A stretch of 64,000 nucleotides of DNA from Bathynomus jamesi (Eukaryota; Arthropoda; Malacostraca; Isopoda; Cirolanidae), in the NCBI GenBank assembly GCA_023014485.1, contig JAJOZX010005785.1, positions 137,001 through 201,000 of the forward strand, given 5' to 3'. A program made the position numbers and the translations under genes. Under the pieces are notes generated by a model. It saw only the letters and a list, made by a program, of their open reading frames with translations. It was not told the DNA's origin and searched no databases. Shown here piece after piece: positions 51,836 to 63,211 of the stretch. Each line of letters starts with the position of its first letter. Position 1 is the first letter of the stretch.

Positions 51836-52735
51836 GAAATTACATTCATTCCGAGAATACTGGGGGTTGGCATCCCATGGTTGCGGTACGTCGACGATAT
51901 TTTGTGTATCTGGCCATGAATCGTGACCTGGATGACTTCCTCCTTCAGTTAAAATAAATCTGTTAAATGATCAAGTCCCTCCATTAAGTTTAATTTAGAA
52001 GTGGAACAAGACAACTCAATCCCGTTTTTGGATGTGCGTGTACATAGGAAAAGCCCAGGTTTTAAGTTTAGTATCTATCGGAAAAAACAAACAATTTGTC
52101 CAACGTACACTTTTACTCTGGACATGACACCCCCATTAAGAAGGTCATATTTTATTCAATGTTTCTCCGCGCTCTTAGGATCGCCAGTCCGGAATACATC
52201 GATGCCGAATTGGAAAAAATCAACGGTATTGGAAGTGATCTGTGCTACCCACCTGCGTTTATGGAATCTTGTCTTAACAAGGCAAAACGAACCTTCTATC
52301 GTGTGAATAATAACACTCGCACTTTGTCAAAGAATATTTTAGTACTTCCATTTTTCCAGGGCTTTTTAGGCATTGCTAATGTACTTAAACTTTTGGATAT
52401 TAATGTAGTATTTTCATATAACAATATTGTGAAAAATATCATAGTAAAAAATAGCCCTACCAATAATTCAGGCATTATCTATAAAATTGGTTGTAAACAA
52501 TGTGATTCCTTTTACATAGGTCAGACGGGAAAGGATTTGCACACGCGTGTAAAACAGCATCAATATTCCGTTAGAACGGGAAAGTCGTCCAGTGCTCTTT
52601 TTCTCCATTTGTCAGTTATCTTATTGTACTGATTGGAATAATGCTTCAGTTTTGTTTCACTCTAGCAACATTGGTAATAGAAATATTCTTGAGTCTGCTA
52701 TTATCCAACTTACAAATAACTTTAACATGAGCAGT
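51836..52735 (+). pseudogene. PLE family 1 RT C-terminus and GIY-YIG endonuclease
   Basis: Immediately after the duplication the frame shows IPWLRYVDDIL (RT motif C, catalytic Asp pair). MNRDLDDFLLQL and DNSIPFLDVRVHR follow, then the endonuclease: GIIYKIGCKQC, FYIGQTGKDL and TRVKQHQYS. Frame changes lie near 51,915, 51,960, 52,095 and 52,620. It is about 95% similar by eye to 38,526-39,413. Confidence 0.85.
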
Positions 52736-52740
52736 TAATA

Positions 52741-52989
<249 letters not shown>

Positions 52990-53548
52990 GGAATCGAGTG
53001 TCCAGTGTTATCATTTGAATAAGTGGTTTTCGTTGAAGTGGTTAAAAAAATAATAGTGTTTGGTGCATTCTTAACTAAATTACTTCGTGTTACTAATCAT
53101 TCATTAACGAATATATTTCATTTATTGACTTTATTCATTACTAAATTATTTGATTAAACCAAGGCTAGTGCACGTGGCTTGCCTTGTTTGTTTGCCGAAT
53201 CTATTACTAACCGAGGTTTCATAAGGTTGAAATTCCCTTGGTTTGCCTTTTTTGTTTTTCAAATCTATCAGAAAACGTTCTTTCATAAGTTTCTTTTTCC
53301 TTTCCCTTCCGTCGGTCGAATAGCGGACAGATAAGTTTTAGTAATACTTTTTCATTTACAGAGCTTTCGTCGGTAGCTTAATTATATATTCATTTAGTAT
53401 AAATTTGTGTTACAAGAACCTGTTTCTGCGTTTCAGGAACATTTTTGCGGGTTTGCGCAGGTGACGGCGCAATAAGCACGCGGTAGACCTACGTTGTAAT
53501 TTATTAATTTCCGAACGCTCGCTTTTTGTTTTTTAACTAATTAAGAGC

Positions 53549-54482
53549 ATGGTACCCCCGTCAAGTACTTGCAGTCGCTGTGAAGGGAAATTTGCCGCTT
53601 ACGCGTTTACAATGGCTAATAATAATGAACAGTTAGTTTGCAGGTGGTGCCCAAGCATGGAAGTCCTGAGGAACGAGTTAGAACGTGAGAGGGAGTCCAG
53701 AGTGAGGCTTGAAGAAAACGTGATGCTCCTGACTGCAAAATTAGAATCCCTTGAGACTCCAGTTACGACCCCTCCTACCTCAGTTTCTACTGATAATCTA
53801 AATAGTACTGATAGCCTTCTCTTCCCCTACTTCCCAACCCTTCGTTCGAGTGCGTAATGGAGCCCCATTGAGGAAACCTAAGACTTGTCTACCAGTAATA
53901 ACAAACAATAAGTTTTCTGTTTTGGGTTTCAAAGATGCTGATGAACCGGAAATACGACTCGTTGGCGATTCCATTGTTCGAGGGCAGCTCGAGGAATTCT
54001 GTGGGAGAAACCCTCGTCGTAGTCGCCGTTACTGCTACCCTGGTGCAAGTGTGGGGGATATAACTAATAGTGTTGACCATTTAACAGACGGTACCTCTGA
54101 GGACACAAGGTATGTTATTCATGTCGGTACTAATAACGTTTTAAATTCTAGATCGGAGAACTGCTGGCTAGGTACAGGGACTTACTAGAGCGACCAAAGG
54201 AAAAAACTATTAAGATTGTTTTAACAGGTATACTTCCTCGAATTATCCAACGTAGCGATTTCTACAGCAAGGCGACCTATATCAACAATAACCTAAAGTC
54301 TCTTTGCCAACAGGAAGGAGTGCATTTTGCGAATTTTTGGAACAGTTTCTACGGCAGGAGGGACTTGTTCCTCAGAGATGGACTTCATCTTAATGACGTT
54401 GGAGCTGCGCGCTTAAGAAGACTATTTCATAATACTGTATCTTCTTTTCAGGCTGACGTAACTCGAGCGGTCCCAGCGTAAT
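53549..54482 (+). pseudogene. CR1 ORF1: Cys-rich finger, coiled coil and SGNH esterase-like domain
   Basis: ATG 53,549 starts a Cys module (CSRCEGKFAAYAF to CRWCP), then a charged coiled coil (about residues 35-70). After a frame change near 53,845 comes an esterase-like fold: RLVGDSIVRGQ (GDS serine), VIHVGTNNVL (GTN block) and LRDGLHLNDVGAARL (Asp/His block). A second frame break lies near 54,165. Such esterase domains occur in some CR1 ORF1 proteins and may help membrane or RNP interactions. The three catalytic blocks are all present. Confidence 0.8.
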
Positions 54483-54529
54483 TTCCCCAAATTTCCCGTG
54501 CTCGCGCAGGTGTCGCAATTGCAAACAAT

Positions 54530-57307
54530 TTGAAGGTTCTATCCTTAAATGTTCGTAGCCAACGAAATAAAATAAACGAATTTTTTTCTTTAATTGCTTG
54601 TAATGACTATGATTTAACTGCGATAAATGAATCGTGGCTTAGCACTGAAACACGTGACTTTGTAGGGGAGTATCAAATTAGAGGTTATAGACTTTTTGTT
54701 AAAAACAGAATAGGTAGGCGAGGAGGCGGTGTTATGTTGTATATCAAAGATAATATTGCGAACGTTATAGAAGTAAAGCACACAATTCCAGAACCGATAG
54801 ATTCGACTATAGCAGAACTTAAATTGAACGATTTCAAACTTGTTGCGGTTATATATAGGCCCCCTAATCAAACAGCTGATACGGACGAAGCGTTATATCG
54901 TGAACTAAAGAGAATAATAGGTAGTGAGCAGGCTTTAGTTATGGGTGACTTTAATTGCGCCAACGTGAATTACGATACAATGCAGGGAGACGCGGAAGGT
55001 AATCGTTTAGTTAATTTTCTCGAGGATAGCTTTCTTATTCAAAAGGTTGGGGAACCTACGAGGTTGGACAGTATTTTAGATTTAGTAATAACTACGGATG
55101 ATAGGCTAATCACTGATCTTCAAGTAATAGAACCGTTAAGCAATAGCGATCACAATATGGTAGAGTTTGTCCTCTCAGTAAGTCACTCGAAACCAGCTAA
55201 CTCGACTAAAATTCCTAACTTCCAGCACGCAGACTTTTGTAAATTTCGAAATAAATTGTCACACGTCAATTGGGAAAACGTAATGGGGATCTCCAACGCA
55301 AAACTAATGTGGGAATCGTTTGAAACAGTATTTAGGACTATAAATGAGGAATGTGTACCGTACAAAATTAAGCGTGCGAAAGTAAACAACAAGCCCTTGT
55401 GGTTTACTTCTAGAGTAGGAGACATTATAAAGAGTAGAGATAGGGCTTATAGGCTACATAAGTGCGATAAAGACAATTTGTGGTTACGAAACAACTACAT
55501 ATCTCTAAGGCGTGAAGCGAAAAGTGTAATAAAAAAGTCCAAGCGCGAATTTGAAATCTCCATAGCTCGTGACGGTAAAAAAACCCCAAGCGATTCTTTC
55601 AATACGTCAACAATAGAAATCCAGTAAAAAGTGTCTTGGGGCCGTTGAAAAATGTTAACGGAGCTAGTTTCTGAAAACAAGGAAATGGCTACCTTGTTAA
55701 ACGAATTTTTTACGTCAGTTTTTACTATAGAAGATGTAACGAATATCCCTACGGTCATAGACATAATACCTTTTGATAATGGTAATATTTTGGATAATAT
55801 TGTGGTTAGTGAAGGGGGTAATGCGCTATATTGATAAAATGAAAATGCGTAAATCACCGGGCCGGATTCCATATATCCCATACAACTAAAAGAATTAAAA
55901 GATAGCATTGTTGTGCCGCTAACAAAGATTTTTAATGCGTCTATTTCTGAGGGGTGCGTACCAGATAATTTCAAGTTAGCAAACGTAACACCTATCTTTA
56001 AGAAAGGCGATAAAGGTGCGGCGGGAAATTATAGGCCAATCAGTTTAACGTCTGTTGTAGGTAAGCTACTGGAATCAATAATTAGGGATCGTATAGTCGA
56101 ACACTTAGAATTGCATAACTTAGTTAGAAATACGCAGCACGGTTTTAGGCGAAACAAATCTTGCTTAACTAATCTTTTAGAATTTTTTCAAAGCGTGGTT
56201 GACGTTTACGATAGTCATCGGGCGGTTGATGTAGTGTATTTAGATTTTCAAAAAGCGTTTGACACCGTACCGCACAAAAGACTCATTGAAAAAACTAAGG
56301 CTCATGGAATCAGGGGTGTAGTAATAAATTGGATAGAAGAGTGGTTGCGAGGTAGGAAACAGAGGGTGGTCGTTGATGGAGCGGAGTCGTGTTGGGCTAA
56401 TGTAGCGAGTGGCGTTCCTCAGGGTTCTGTATTGGGCCCCTTGCTTTTTCTTATATATATTAACGATTTAGATGTCGGCCTAGTCAGTACAGTTTCAAAG
56501 TTTGCGGATGACACGAAGCTGGGTGGTAGGGCGATTAATGACGAAGATAGAGGTAAAATCCAGGAAGATCTGAATAAAATCGTTGATTGGTCAGTCACAT
56601 GGCAAATGAGATTTAACGTCGATAAGTGCAAAATTTTACATATAGGTTCGCGTAACGGTAATTTTGCGTATAGTATGTCAGGGAAGGAGTTAACAAGCGT
56701 AGAGCAGGAAAAAGATTTAGGAGTTATAGTCACTGGTGATTTAAAAGTAGCGAAACAAAGTACAGCAGCGGTCAATAAAGCGAACAAAGTGTTAGGTTTT
56801 ATAGCTCGGAATTTTGAGTACAAATCGCGCGATATTATAGTTCCTCTTTATAAATCATTAGTTAGACCCCATTTGGAGTACGCGATCCAATTTTGGAATC
56901 CGCATATGCGAAAAGATATAGACAAACTCGAAAGAGTTCAAAGACGAGCAACTAAGATGATTCCGTCGCTTAGGTCAAAGTCGTACGAGGATAGGCTTAA
57001 GGAGTTAAAATTGACTACACTCGAGACTAGAGGCTAAGGGGTGATCTAATCCAGGTTTTCAAAATTATGAATGGGTTCGATAACGTAGATAGAGATAGCT
57101 TTTTCGAAATATCTCAATATAATAGGACTAGAAATAACGGGTGTAAGTTGACAAGTAGAAGGTTCGAGACAGCAGTTGCCAAAAACTTTTTTACGCATAG
57201 AATAGTAAATAGTGGAATAGTTTGCCGGTAGAAGTAATTAGTAGCACGTCTATAAACATGTTTAAAAATCGATTAGACGCATATGTTGATAGATTGGGTA
57301 TAGTTTA
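54530..57307 (+). pseudogene. CR1 ORF2: endonuclease and reverse transcriptase
   Basis: The endonuclease part is intact for 365 codons: LKVLSLNVRSQRNK, INESWLS (catalytic Glu), AVIYRPPNQ, VMGDFNCANV (Asp/Asn) and SNSDHNMVEF (SDH). No in-frame ATG lies near its start (the frame opens at TTG 54,530), so translation may begin elsewhere or by reinitiation after ORF1. Frame breaks near 55,615, 55,815 and 55,862 precede the RT: LDFQKAFDTVPHKRL, ASGVPQGSVLGPLLFLIYIN and SKFADDTKLGG (catalytic ADD intact). Another break near 57,030 affects the C-terminal domain. Confidence 0.9.
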
Positions 57308-57471
57308 AGGTAGTAAAATTAAGGCTTTGTGGTTCGGAACCCACGTAAAATTGTAGGTCCCCTCCGCCACCACGGAGGACATGCACAATACACAATTACG
57401 AACACAGTTAGGTAGACCAGCCATGAGTGGATCCTAGGGTCTTTGGTCTGAAACATTATAACATTATTATA

Positions 57472-57475
<4 letters not shown>

Positions 57476-57543
<68 letters not shown>
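57476..57543. repeat. (TA)n microsatellite
   Basis: TA tract of about 30 units ending in ACACAC, between the CR1 tail and the MITE. Confidence 0.95.
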
Positions 57544-57544
<1 letters not shown>

Positions 57545-58064
57545 GTGGTGTAGTGCTAAATAAAGAAGTGAGGGAACGCATTTTGAAAGTGTTACTCAGA
57601 TGCGGGGGGAACAATGGTGAGCGCGGCGAGCCCATACAGCTGGGTGTCCGGGGGCACTGTAAGCCCCCCGGGAAATCTTTTGAAATCTGACCAATTTCAG
57701 GGATATTTTGAGGTCATATGCACTGGATATTAGTAGGATATATTCCAAGTTTGAAGATGCAGTATTTCCAGTGTCATTAGATATATGACATCCAGTACGA
57801 TCAATAAAAATAGCTAACAACTGGAATGATTAACTAAAAAAAAGTTAACAACTGGTACGCCGTGGTGACTGTTTCACCAGATCTTTATAGGCTAGCATTG
57901 CCTCAGTCGAAGCTAAAAGAAATGAAACAGTTAATGATTCTTTCTCATATTTTTTCTAGGGGTGGGAATTAAAATTTCATGACGTTAGAGATTTGTAAGT
58001 TCGGATTTATTTGAAATAGTGAGGGAACGCCGTTCCCACGCGTTCCCACAGCACTACACCACTG
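57544..58064. mobile_element. hAT-like MITE
   Basis: CAGTGGTGTAGTGCT at 57,544 is matched by its complement ending at 58,064, and GTGAGGGAACGC recurs inside each end. There is no coding sequence. CAGTGGTGTAG-type ends are common in hAT elements. The flanks are microsatellite, so an 8-bp duplication cannot be read. Confidence 0.7.
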
Positions 58065-58079
58065 TATATATATATAATA

Positions 58080-58290
58080 GGGCTACGTAGTGGCCGATGT
58101 CGTAACACCGCTTCTCGGAGATCAACGAAGTTAAGCGACTTTGGGTCTGAGTAGTAGTTGGATGGGAGACCGTGCTCTGCGCCCAGATTATGTAGCGACC
58201 CGTGGTTTGAATCCCACGTAAAGCTGTAGGTCCCCTCCGCCATATGACCTTAGATGTTGCGAAGGAGGTTAAACAACCCCAATTAAAAAA
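58080..58290 (+). repeat. 5S-rRNA-derived SINE (SINE3 type)
   Basis: The head follows 5S rRNA: GGGCTACGTAGTGGCCGATG, CTTCTCGGAGATCAACGAAG, TTAAGCGACTTTGGGTC (box A region) and AGTTGGATGGGAGACCG (box C). The body from 58,202 to 58,242 is 36/41 identical to the CR1 3' UTR at 57,329-57,369. The tail ends in A-rich sequence and a TA tract. It is not a working 5S gene: the 3' third is replaced. Confidence 0.85.
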
Positions 58291-58314
58291 AAAAATATAT
58301 ATATATAATACACA

Positions 58315-58901
58315 TCTATTATATATTTTCGCCTGTCTGTTTGTTTGTCTGTCCTTTATGCAAGTGCAAACCGTTTGACCTAGAGTTACTAAATTTGGCA
58401 CGGGAACCTCTTATGGGATGAAGAATGTCAAAATAGAGTCGGTCAGACTGTCTGTTTGTCTGCAACGCCGGGTACCTCAAAAGGACGTGTGTGTGTTCAA
58501 GCCATAACTCCAAAATGGAAGCAGTTACAAACATGAAACTTCACACATATTGATTAGGTCCCCAGGTTGTGCACCTGGGTGTTAATAAATTAAATAATTA
58601 AAATTACTGGGCCAGAAGGCCCCAGCACCGCGATTAAACTACAGAAAAGAACGCAGCCGTGAAATTTTTTATTATTTGGTCAATAAAACTATAGAAACGA
58701 ACACATTCATGAAAATCTTCAGCTTCACATATAATTATTTTTTAGGACGACTTCAAACCGTTTGACTTAGAGCTACCAAACTGGCACGGGATAAGATAAA
58801 TCATTTTATTCAAATTCAGCCTTTTGTCTTAAACTTTATTTTATTTAAACTGGGGAGCTAATGTGAAATTTATCCCAGGCAACGCTGGGTACCTCAGCTA
58901 G
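58315..58901 (+). mobile_element. Non-autonomous Helitron
   Basis: It starts TCTATTATATATTTTCGCCT after an A and ends TACCTCAGCTAG before a T. About 12 bp inside the 3' end is the hairpin CCCAGGCAACGCTGGG. A 5' TC, a 3' CTAG and a subterminal GC hairpin, without duplication, are the Helitron signature. At 587 bp it has no Rep/helicase. Confidence 0.8.
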
Positions 58902-58968
58902 TATATATATATATATATATATACATACACACACATATGATATATATACACACACACACACACATATA

Positions 58969-59020
<52 letters not shown>

Positions 59021-59029
59021 TTATATATA
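58902..59029. repeat. (TA)n/(CA)n microsatellite
   Basis: TA and CA tracts following the Helitron. Confidence 0.95.
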
Positions 59030-59572
59030 ATCGACCTCCGCATACTTGAGTCCCTTTATATCCTCAGTATCCAGCCAACCCTCAACGATTACAGTTCCGC
59101 TTTCAATTTAAACATTGCAAAATAAACTCTCAAAAGAAATCCACCATCACTCCGCCCGGCTCCATCTTCCTAATATGGAATTCTTTCAAGAGGCAACCAT
59201 TCCCAATCTTCTGTATAATTAGTCTCCCAGTACATTAACAATCTGGTAAGAAACCCTTCAATTTTGTTTTACTTAAACCGTTTTATATTTTACTTATTGT
59301 CCATACTTTTATACTTTGTATCATTTAATTTTTAATCTTTTAATTTAATATATTGTACCTTACTATTAATTCTTGCTAATTGTTGCGCCATTTTAATTTA
59401 TTGTTCGTTTTTATTTATTATACTTATTTATTTCTATTTGTTTTTAAACGTTTTAGCACTGATGATGGAAATTGAATTTTTCCGAAACGTCTGTTAATAA
59501 ACATGTACCATCTTTTCGTCCTCCTATTCCTCGCTAAGCTACGCTTCCCTAAGAACAAACCATTCAACCAAG

Positions 59573-59575
<3 letters not shown>
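59030..59575 (+). repeat. PLE-type terminal sequence
   Basis: No coding frame. The segment ends with the ribozyme-like motif, AATAAACATGTACC and a TA tract, as PLE terminal repeats do. It resembles neither family 1 nor family 2 in sequence, so a third PLE lineage is inferred only from the motif and layout. Confidence 0.45.
59453..59497 (+). ncRNA. Hammerhead-ribozyme-like motif with consensus core
   Basis: Stem I UUAGCA pairs with UGUUAA (6 bp, one wobble). The core is CUGAUGA (59,459-59,465), stem II is GGAAA-UUGAAU-UUUCC, then GAA (59,484-59,486). Stem III is the minimal ACGU and the cleavable residue is C (59,491). All invariant core positions match. One extra U precedes stem II, as in the other copies. 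Confidence 0.6.

Positions 59576-59627
<52 letters not shown>
59576..59627. repeat. (TA)n microsatellite
   Basis: TA tract in which the mariner element inserted. Confidence 0.95.
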
Positions 59628-59631
<4 letters not shown>

Positions 59632-60914
59632 GTCCCAAAAAAACTATATACTCTTTATAGCATCATATATTTTAAAATTAAAAAAAAAATATATATATAT
59701 ATTGTTATAGCAATTGCCAATGAAAGGTAAATTAGTAATCTAAGTGATCAAAATGTTATAGCGAGTTGTTTGCATATAAAATTTAATTAACTACGCCAAG
59801 TGCTCAAAATGTTCTCCGGCGGCCTGAATGCACTTTTGAATGCGTCGACTAAGCCTGGCCTTGTTTTATCAAAGGCCTTGTAATGGCGAAGCCTATGGAC
59901 CGAACGTAGTCTAGTCACTCACTAGCTTGCTTCGGACTTAGCCTACGCACTCATTCCACGATACAAACTCTACAGCATTCAACTTTATTTAGTTCAGCAA
60001 AAGAACCCATGTTGCGTAAACGTTTGACACTGGAGCAACGAAAAAGTGTTCTGAAATGGTATTGGAAAATTGAGAATGTGTCCGAAGTCCAGCGGCAATG
60101 GATCCGGGAATTTGGTACAAAGCCACCGACACGTCTCGCCATTACAAGCATCCGTGACAAGTTTGAGGCAGAGGGATTTGCTCAAGATATGCACAAGCGA
60201 AGATCTGGACGACGCAAATCAAGTGCGAGTGATGAAAACTCCGTTTATGTGGATAAACATGTTAATTTACCAGGATTAACAGCATGGTGTGGTTTATCAT
60301 CCAGGGGTTTGGTTGGACCATTTTTCTTTAATGGGACAGTTACCGGTGCCGCATATCTCGACATGCTGCGGACAGAAATTATACCTGCAGTTCGGAAGTT
60401 GTTTGGAAACGACGACTTTTACTTTCAACAAGATGGAGCCCCCCTCATTATCATTGTGATGTCAGAAGGTACCTCGATGAAACGTTGCCTAACCGTTGGA
60501 TAGGACGAAGAGGAAGCGTTGAGTATCCTCCACGTTCACTGGACTTGACTCCACTTGATTTTTACTTGTGGGGCTACCTGAAGGATGCAGTTTATGGTAC
60601 AAGACCTGCAACACTCGAACACCTTAAGGATGCAATTAGGGAAAAGTGCGGGACCATCACAGCATCCACATTAGTCCATGTCTGCGAATCAGTTAGTAGA
60701 CGCATTCAAAAGTGCATTCATGCCGCCGGAGAACATTTTGAGCACGTGGCGTAGTTAATTAAATTTTATATACAAACAACTCGCTATAACATTTTGATCA
60801 CTTAGATTACTAATTTACCTTTCATTGGCAATTGCTATAACAATATTGTTTGGTTTTTTTTTAATTTTAAAATATATGATGCTATAAAGAGTATATAGTT
60901 TTTTTGGGACACCC
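59628..60914 (+). mobile_element. Tc1/mariner element, defective
   Basis: GGGTGTCCCAAAAAAACTAT at 59,628 is matched by its complement ending at 60,914; the inverted arms share about 60 bp (through AGCATCATATATTTTAAAAT). TA flanks. Length 1,287 bp. Confidence 0.9.
60009..60754 (+). pseudogene. Mariner transposase with internal deletion
   Basis: The N-terminal helix-turn-helix is present ([45 protein letters not shown]). The frame then jumps to [20 protein letters not shown], so the second helix-turn-helix and the block with the first catalytic Asp (SDEAHF-type) are deleted. FYFQQDGAP (second Asp) remains. A frame change near 60,490 leads to YPPRSLDLTPLDFYLWGYLK, keeping the third Asp region. 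It cannot catalyse transposition. Confidence 0.88.
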
Positions 60915-60947
<33 letters not shown>

Positions 60948-61014
60948 TATATATATAATATATATATAATATATATATATATAAATTATATATATATATA
61001 TATATTCTCGGAGG
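60915..61014. repeat. (TA)n microsatellite
   Basis: TA tracts with occasional AAT interruptions. Confidence 0.95.
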
Positions 61015-61121
61015 CCATTGATGACATCCGAAAGCTAATAAAGGCCATAAACCCTCATCCCCAATATAATGATCTGCGGAGACTTTAACTTCCCATTTAT
61101 AAAATATAAAAAGGTGGATAT

Positions 61122-61166
<45 letters not shown>

Positions 61167-61582
61167 TAGGACAAGGGGGGCACAAGAGAAGACCAGGAGC
61201 AAGCAAAAATTTTGACGGCTCTCACAAATGAGTTTATGCTGACACAGGAGATAACAGAAAATACCAGAAAAAATAACTGCCTGGATCTGGTATTCACGAA
61301 TAACACGAACTTGATTGCTGATATAAAAATAACCTCAACCATTATCTCAGACCACAACTTAATCGAGATATCAACAAATATGACGACAGCATTAAAAGAC
61401 AATACACATATTGAGGAAAGAAGCAAATTTGGGGCCTTTAACATAAACTCCAAGACTATAAATTGGGAAGCGATCAGATCGCACATGGCCCAAATTGAGT
61501 GGAGAAAAATTTTCGAGAATAAAACAACTGAAAAAATGCTAACAACCTTGGAAGAAAAAACGCTGATCATTATTTATTAATT
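61015..61582 (+). pseudogene. Jockey-like LINE endonuclease fragment
   Basis: Matches the LINE at 21,842-22,500: CGDFNFPFIKYKKVD (61,070), LTNEFMLTQEITENTRKNNC, DLVFTNNTNLIADIKI, TIISDHNLIEIS (SDH motif) and NWEAIRSHMAQIEWRKIFE. A (TA)n tract of about 45 bp (61,120-61,165) interrupts it. Truncated at both ends. Confidence 0.82.
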
Positions 61583-62755
61583 GTAAGCGAAGCTTATCCG
61601 TTATTGAAGTAAAATGTGCATTTAAAGAGTCTGCAACAGCAGTATCATCAGTAATTTCTTTATTATCATTTAATTTCTCTATTGAATTTTTCTTAATTTG
61701 TTTTCCGAGAAGATTGTTTATGGTTGTCCAAGTGTTTTTCATGTCTCCTTTATGTTTGGAAAATTGATTGTTATAATAGTTATATTTTGCAATTTGATTA
61801 TTTTAGTTAATTTGTTTCTGTATTGTGAATATTGTATTTTAGGAATTTTGCTCTGCAATTGCAATTTGAATAATTTATCTCTGTTCTTTATTGAAGAGAT
61901 AATTCCTGGAGTGATCCATGGATTTGCGACACTTTTGGGCTAAACTGTTTTTCTCCTTAAAAGAAAGCAAATATTAAAAATATGGAATAAGGTGTCATAG
62001 AAGAACTGAAACATATGATCTGGTTCATTTAAAGGTTCGTCACAGTCAAGTCGAGTATTTTCTACAGCCCCAATAAATTTTCTTTTGTTAACCTCTGAGA
62101 ATATTCTGTAATCAATAGTTGTTTTGTCCGCAACCTGAGCAATGTTATTGAATATAGCGTAAGTAGGAAAATGATCACTGATGTTAGTGGTTATAATTCC
62201 AGAATTTACGAGGGCATTGCTATTTACAAATATATTATCAATCGTAGATTCTGTTATTCAATTGCCATAGCTGCAGACTCGAGTGGGTTTGGTAATAGAA
62301 TGACTAAGATAGAAAATTCATTAAGTTTAAAAATTTATGAGAGATTGCTTCAGATTGCAAATTGATGTTGAAATCTCCCGCAACTGTGGCCTTCGATTTA
62401 TGAAAGTTGCATAACATGTTATCTAAGTGAATTAAAAAGCTATTGATATTAGTATTAGGTGGTCTATATATTGCATGGACAGAATATACATTACTTTTGT
62501 CTTTTATATTCACAATCAGGTTTTCATTGTCACTATTACATAGAGAAAATACTTCGTTAGAGTCGTAAGTTTGATGCACATACATAGAGATACCCCACCA
62601 ATCTGACCATCTCTTACAGTATGATAAGCAACGTAATTATCTATATTATATAGGTTATTAATACTACTATTAACCAGGTTTCTGTGAGAATTACAACACT
62701 AAATTTGACCATAGAATATGATAATAAAAACCCACTCTAATAGAGAGAGTTTATT

Positions 62756-62798
62756 TCCACAACAGTTTCGATGCACACTGGCGTCCTCTTCGGGTGGA
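62756..62798 (-). ncRNA. Hammerhead-ribozyme-like motif, minimal PLE insertion, left
   Basis: Minus strand: UCCAC / CCGAAGA / hairpin with mismatches / GAA / ACUGU / U / GUGGA. Inverted partner of 62,827-62,868. Stem II is imperfect in this copy. Confidence 0.4.
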
Positions 62799-62826
62799 TA
62801 CAGAAAAACGAATTCGTTTTTCTGTA

Positions 62827-62868
62827 TCCACCCGAAGAGGATGCAGTGGGCATCGAAACTGTTGTGGA
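62827..62868 (+). ncRNA. Hammerhead-ribozyme-like motif, minimal PLE insertion, right
   Basis: UCCAC / CCGAAGA / GAUGC-AGUGG-GCAUC / GAA / ACUGU / U / GUGGA. Stem I and II pair perfectly. U4 of the core is C as in the other family 2 copies. Confidence 0.5.
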
Positions 62869-63211
62869 AATAAACTCTGTCGATTAGAGTGGGTTTTTAT
62901 TATCATATTTTGACCTTCACGTAGAAAAAAGTGAAGTTTTTGGCATTGACCATAGAAGTTTTCAAAAGGACCAATAAGTAGTTATAGTTCCTAGGTAAGC
63001 TTCGAATGTTTAGATTTAGCACTGAAAGATTTTTATAAATATCTTTTTGTAATACAAATACATTAAACTCGTCTATCGATAAGACGATGCAATTGCCTAC
63101 ACCAGATTCCTGTTCGAGATTCTCTAAACTGGATACAGAATTTTTTGGTAATGAATTGAAATGATTAATATCGGCACACATACTATAAAAGTCTTTATCG
63201 ATGAAAGCCAT

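Larger units (their letters stand above)
48618..52740 (+). mobile_element. PLE family 1, second copy, split by a family 2 PLE
   Basis: The left end (CACATGAAAATTATTTCACG) is the complement of 39,880-39,915, the family's terminal sequence in inverted orientation. RT coding starts near 48,861 and is interrupted at 49,623-49,635 by a palindromic PLE. It resumes at 51,836 with the RT catalytic motif and GIY-YIG domain, ending near 52,740 in a TA tract. Confidence 0.85.
52990..57475 (+). mobile_element. CR1-like LINE, near full length
   Basis: A ~550-bp 5' region precedes ORF1 (53,549) and ORF2 (54,530-57,307). The 3' UTR (57,308-57,475) contains CCCCTCCGCCACCACGGAGG and ends in ACATTATAACATTATTATAA before a TA tract. 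ORF1 has an esterase-like domain and ORF2 has endonuclease and RT, the CR1/L2-type layout. A truncated sister copy lies on the minus strand at 43,954-47,985. Confidence 0.9.
62717..62945. mobile_element. Minimal palindromic PLE family 2 insertion (229 bp)
   Basis: Flanked by the 12-bp duplication TTGACCATAGAA (62,705-62,716 and 62,946-62,957). It is two inverted copies of the family 2 terminus (ATAATAAAAACCCACTCTAA ... complement) meeting at AAAAACGAATTCGTTTTT. The same asymmetric tail with the CTTCACGTAG...GTGAAG hairpin as in 49,635-51,823 lies at the right end. It has no coding capacity. Confidence 0.85.
61539..63211 (-). pseudogene. Second LINE type, endonuclease to pre-RT region, minus strand
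   Basis: From the right: a 5' segment with LSVLNLNIRSLPRNYNYLL (first endonuclease strand), a PLE-derived insertion (62,717-62,945), then LYVHQTYDSNEVF, YSVHAIYRPPNTN, ATVAGDFNINLQSEA (GDFN motif). Towards 61,600 comes KNTWTTINNLLGKQIK and DSLNAHFTSITDKL, the linker seen before the RT in many LINEs. Frames shift repeatedly. The RT itself is absent, replaced by the fragment that ends at 61,582. Confidence 0.75.

Noticed and set aside
57544..58064. Reading an 8-bp hAT duplication around the MITE
   Set aside because: Both flanks are microsatellite, so any match is uninformative.
58080..58200. A functional 5S rRNA gene
   Set aside because: Only the head and box regions are kept; the 3' part is replaced by a CR1-like tail.
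61166..61570. 134-codon minus-strand frame
   Set aside because: Antisense of the LINE endonuclease fragment at 61,015-61,582.
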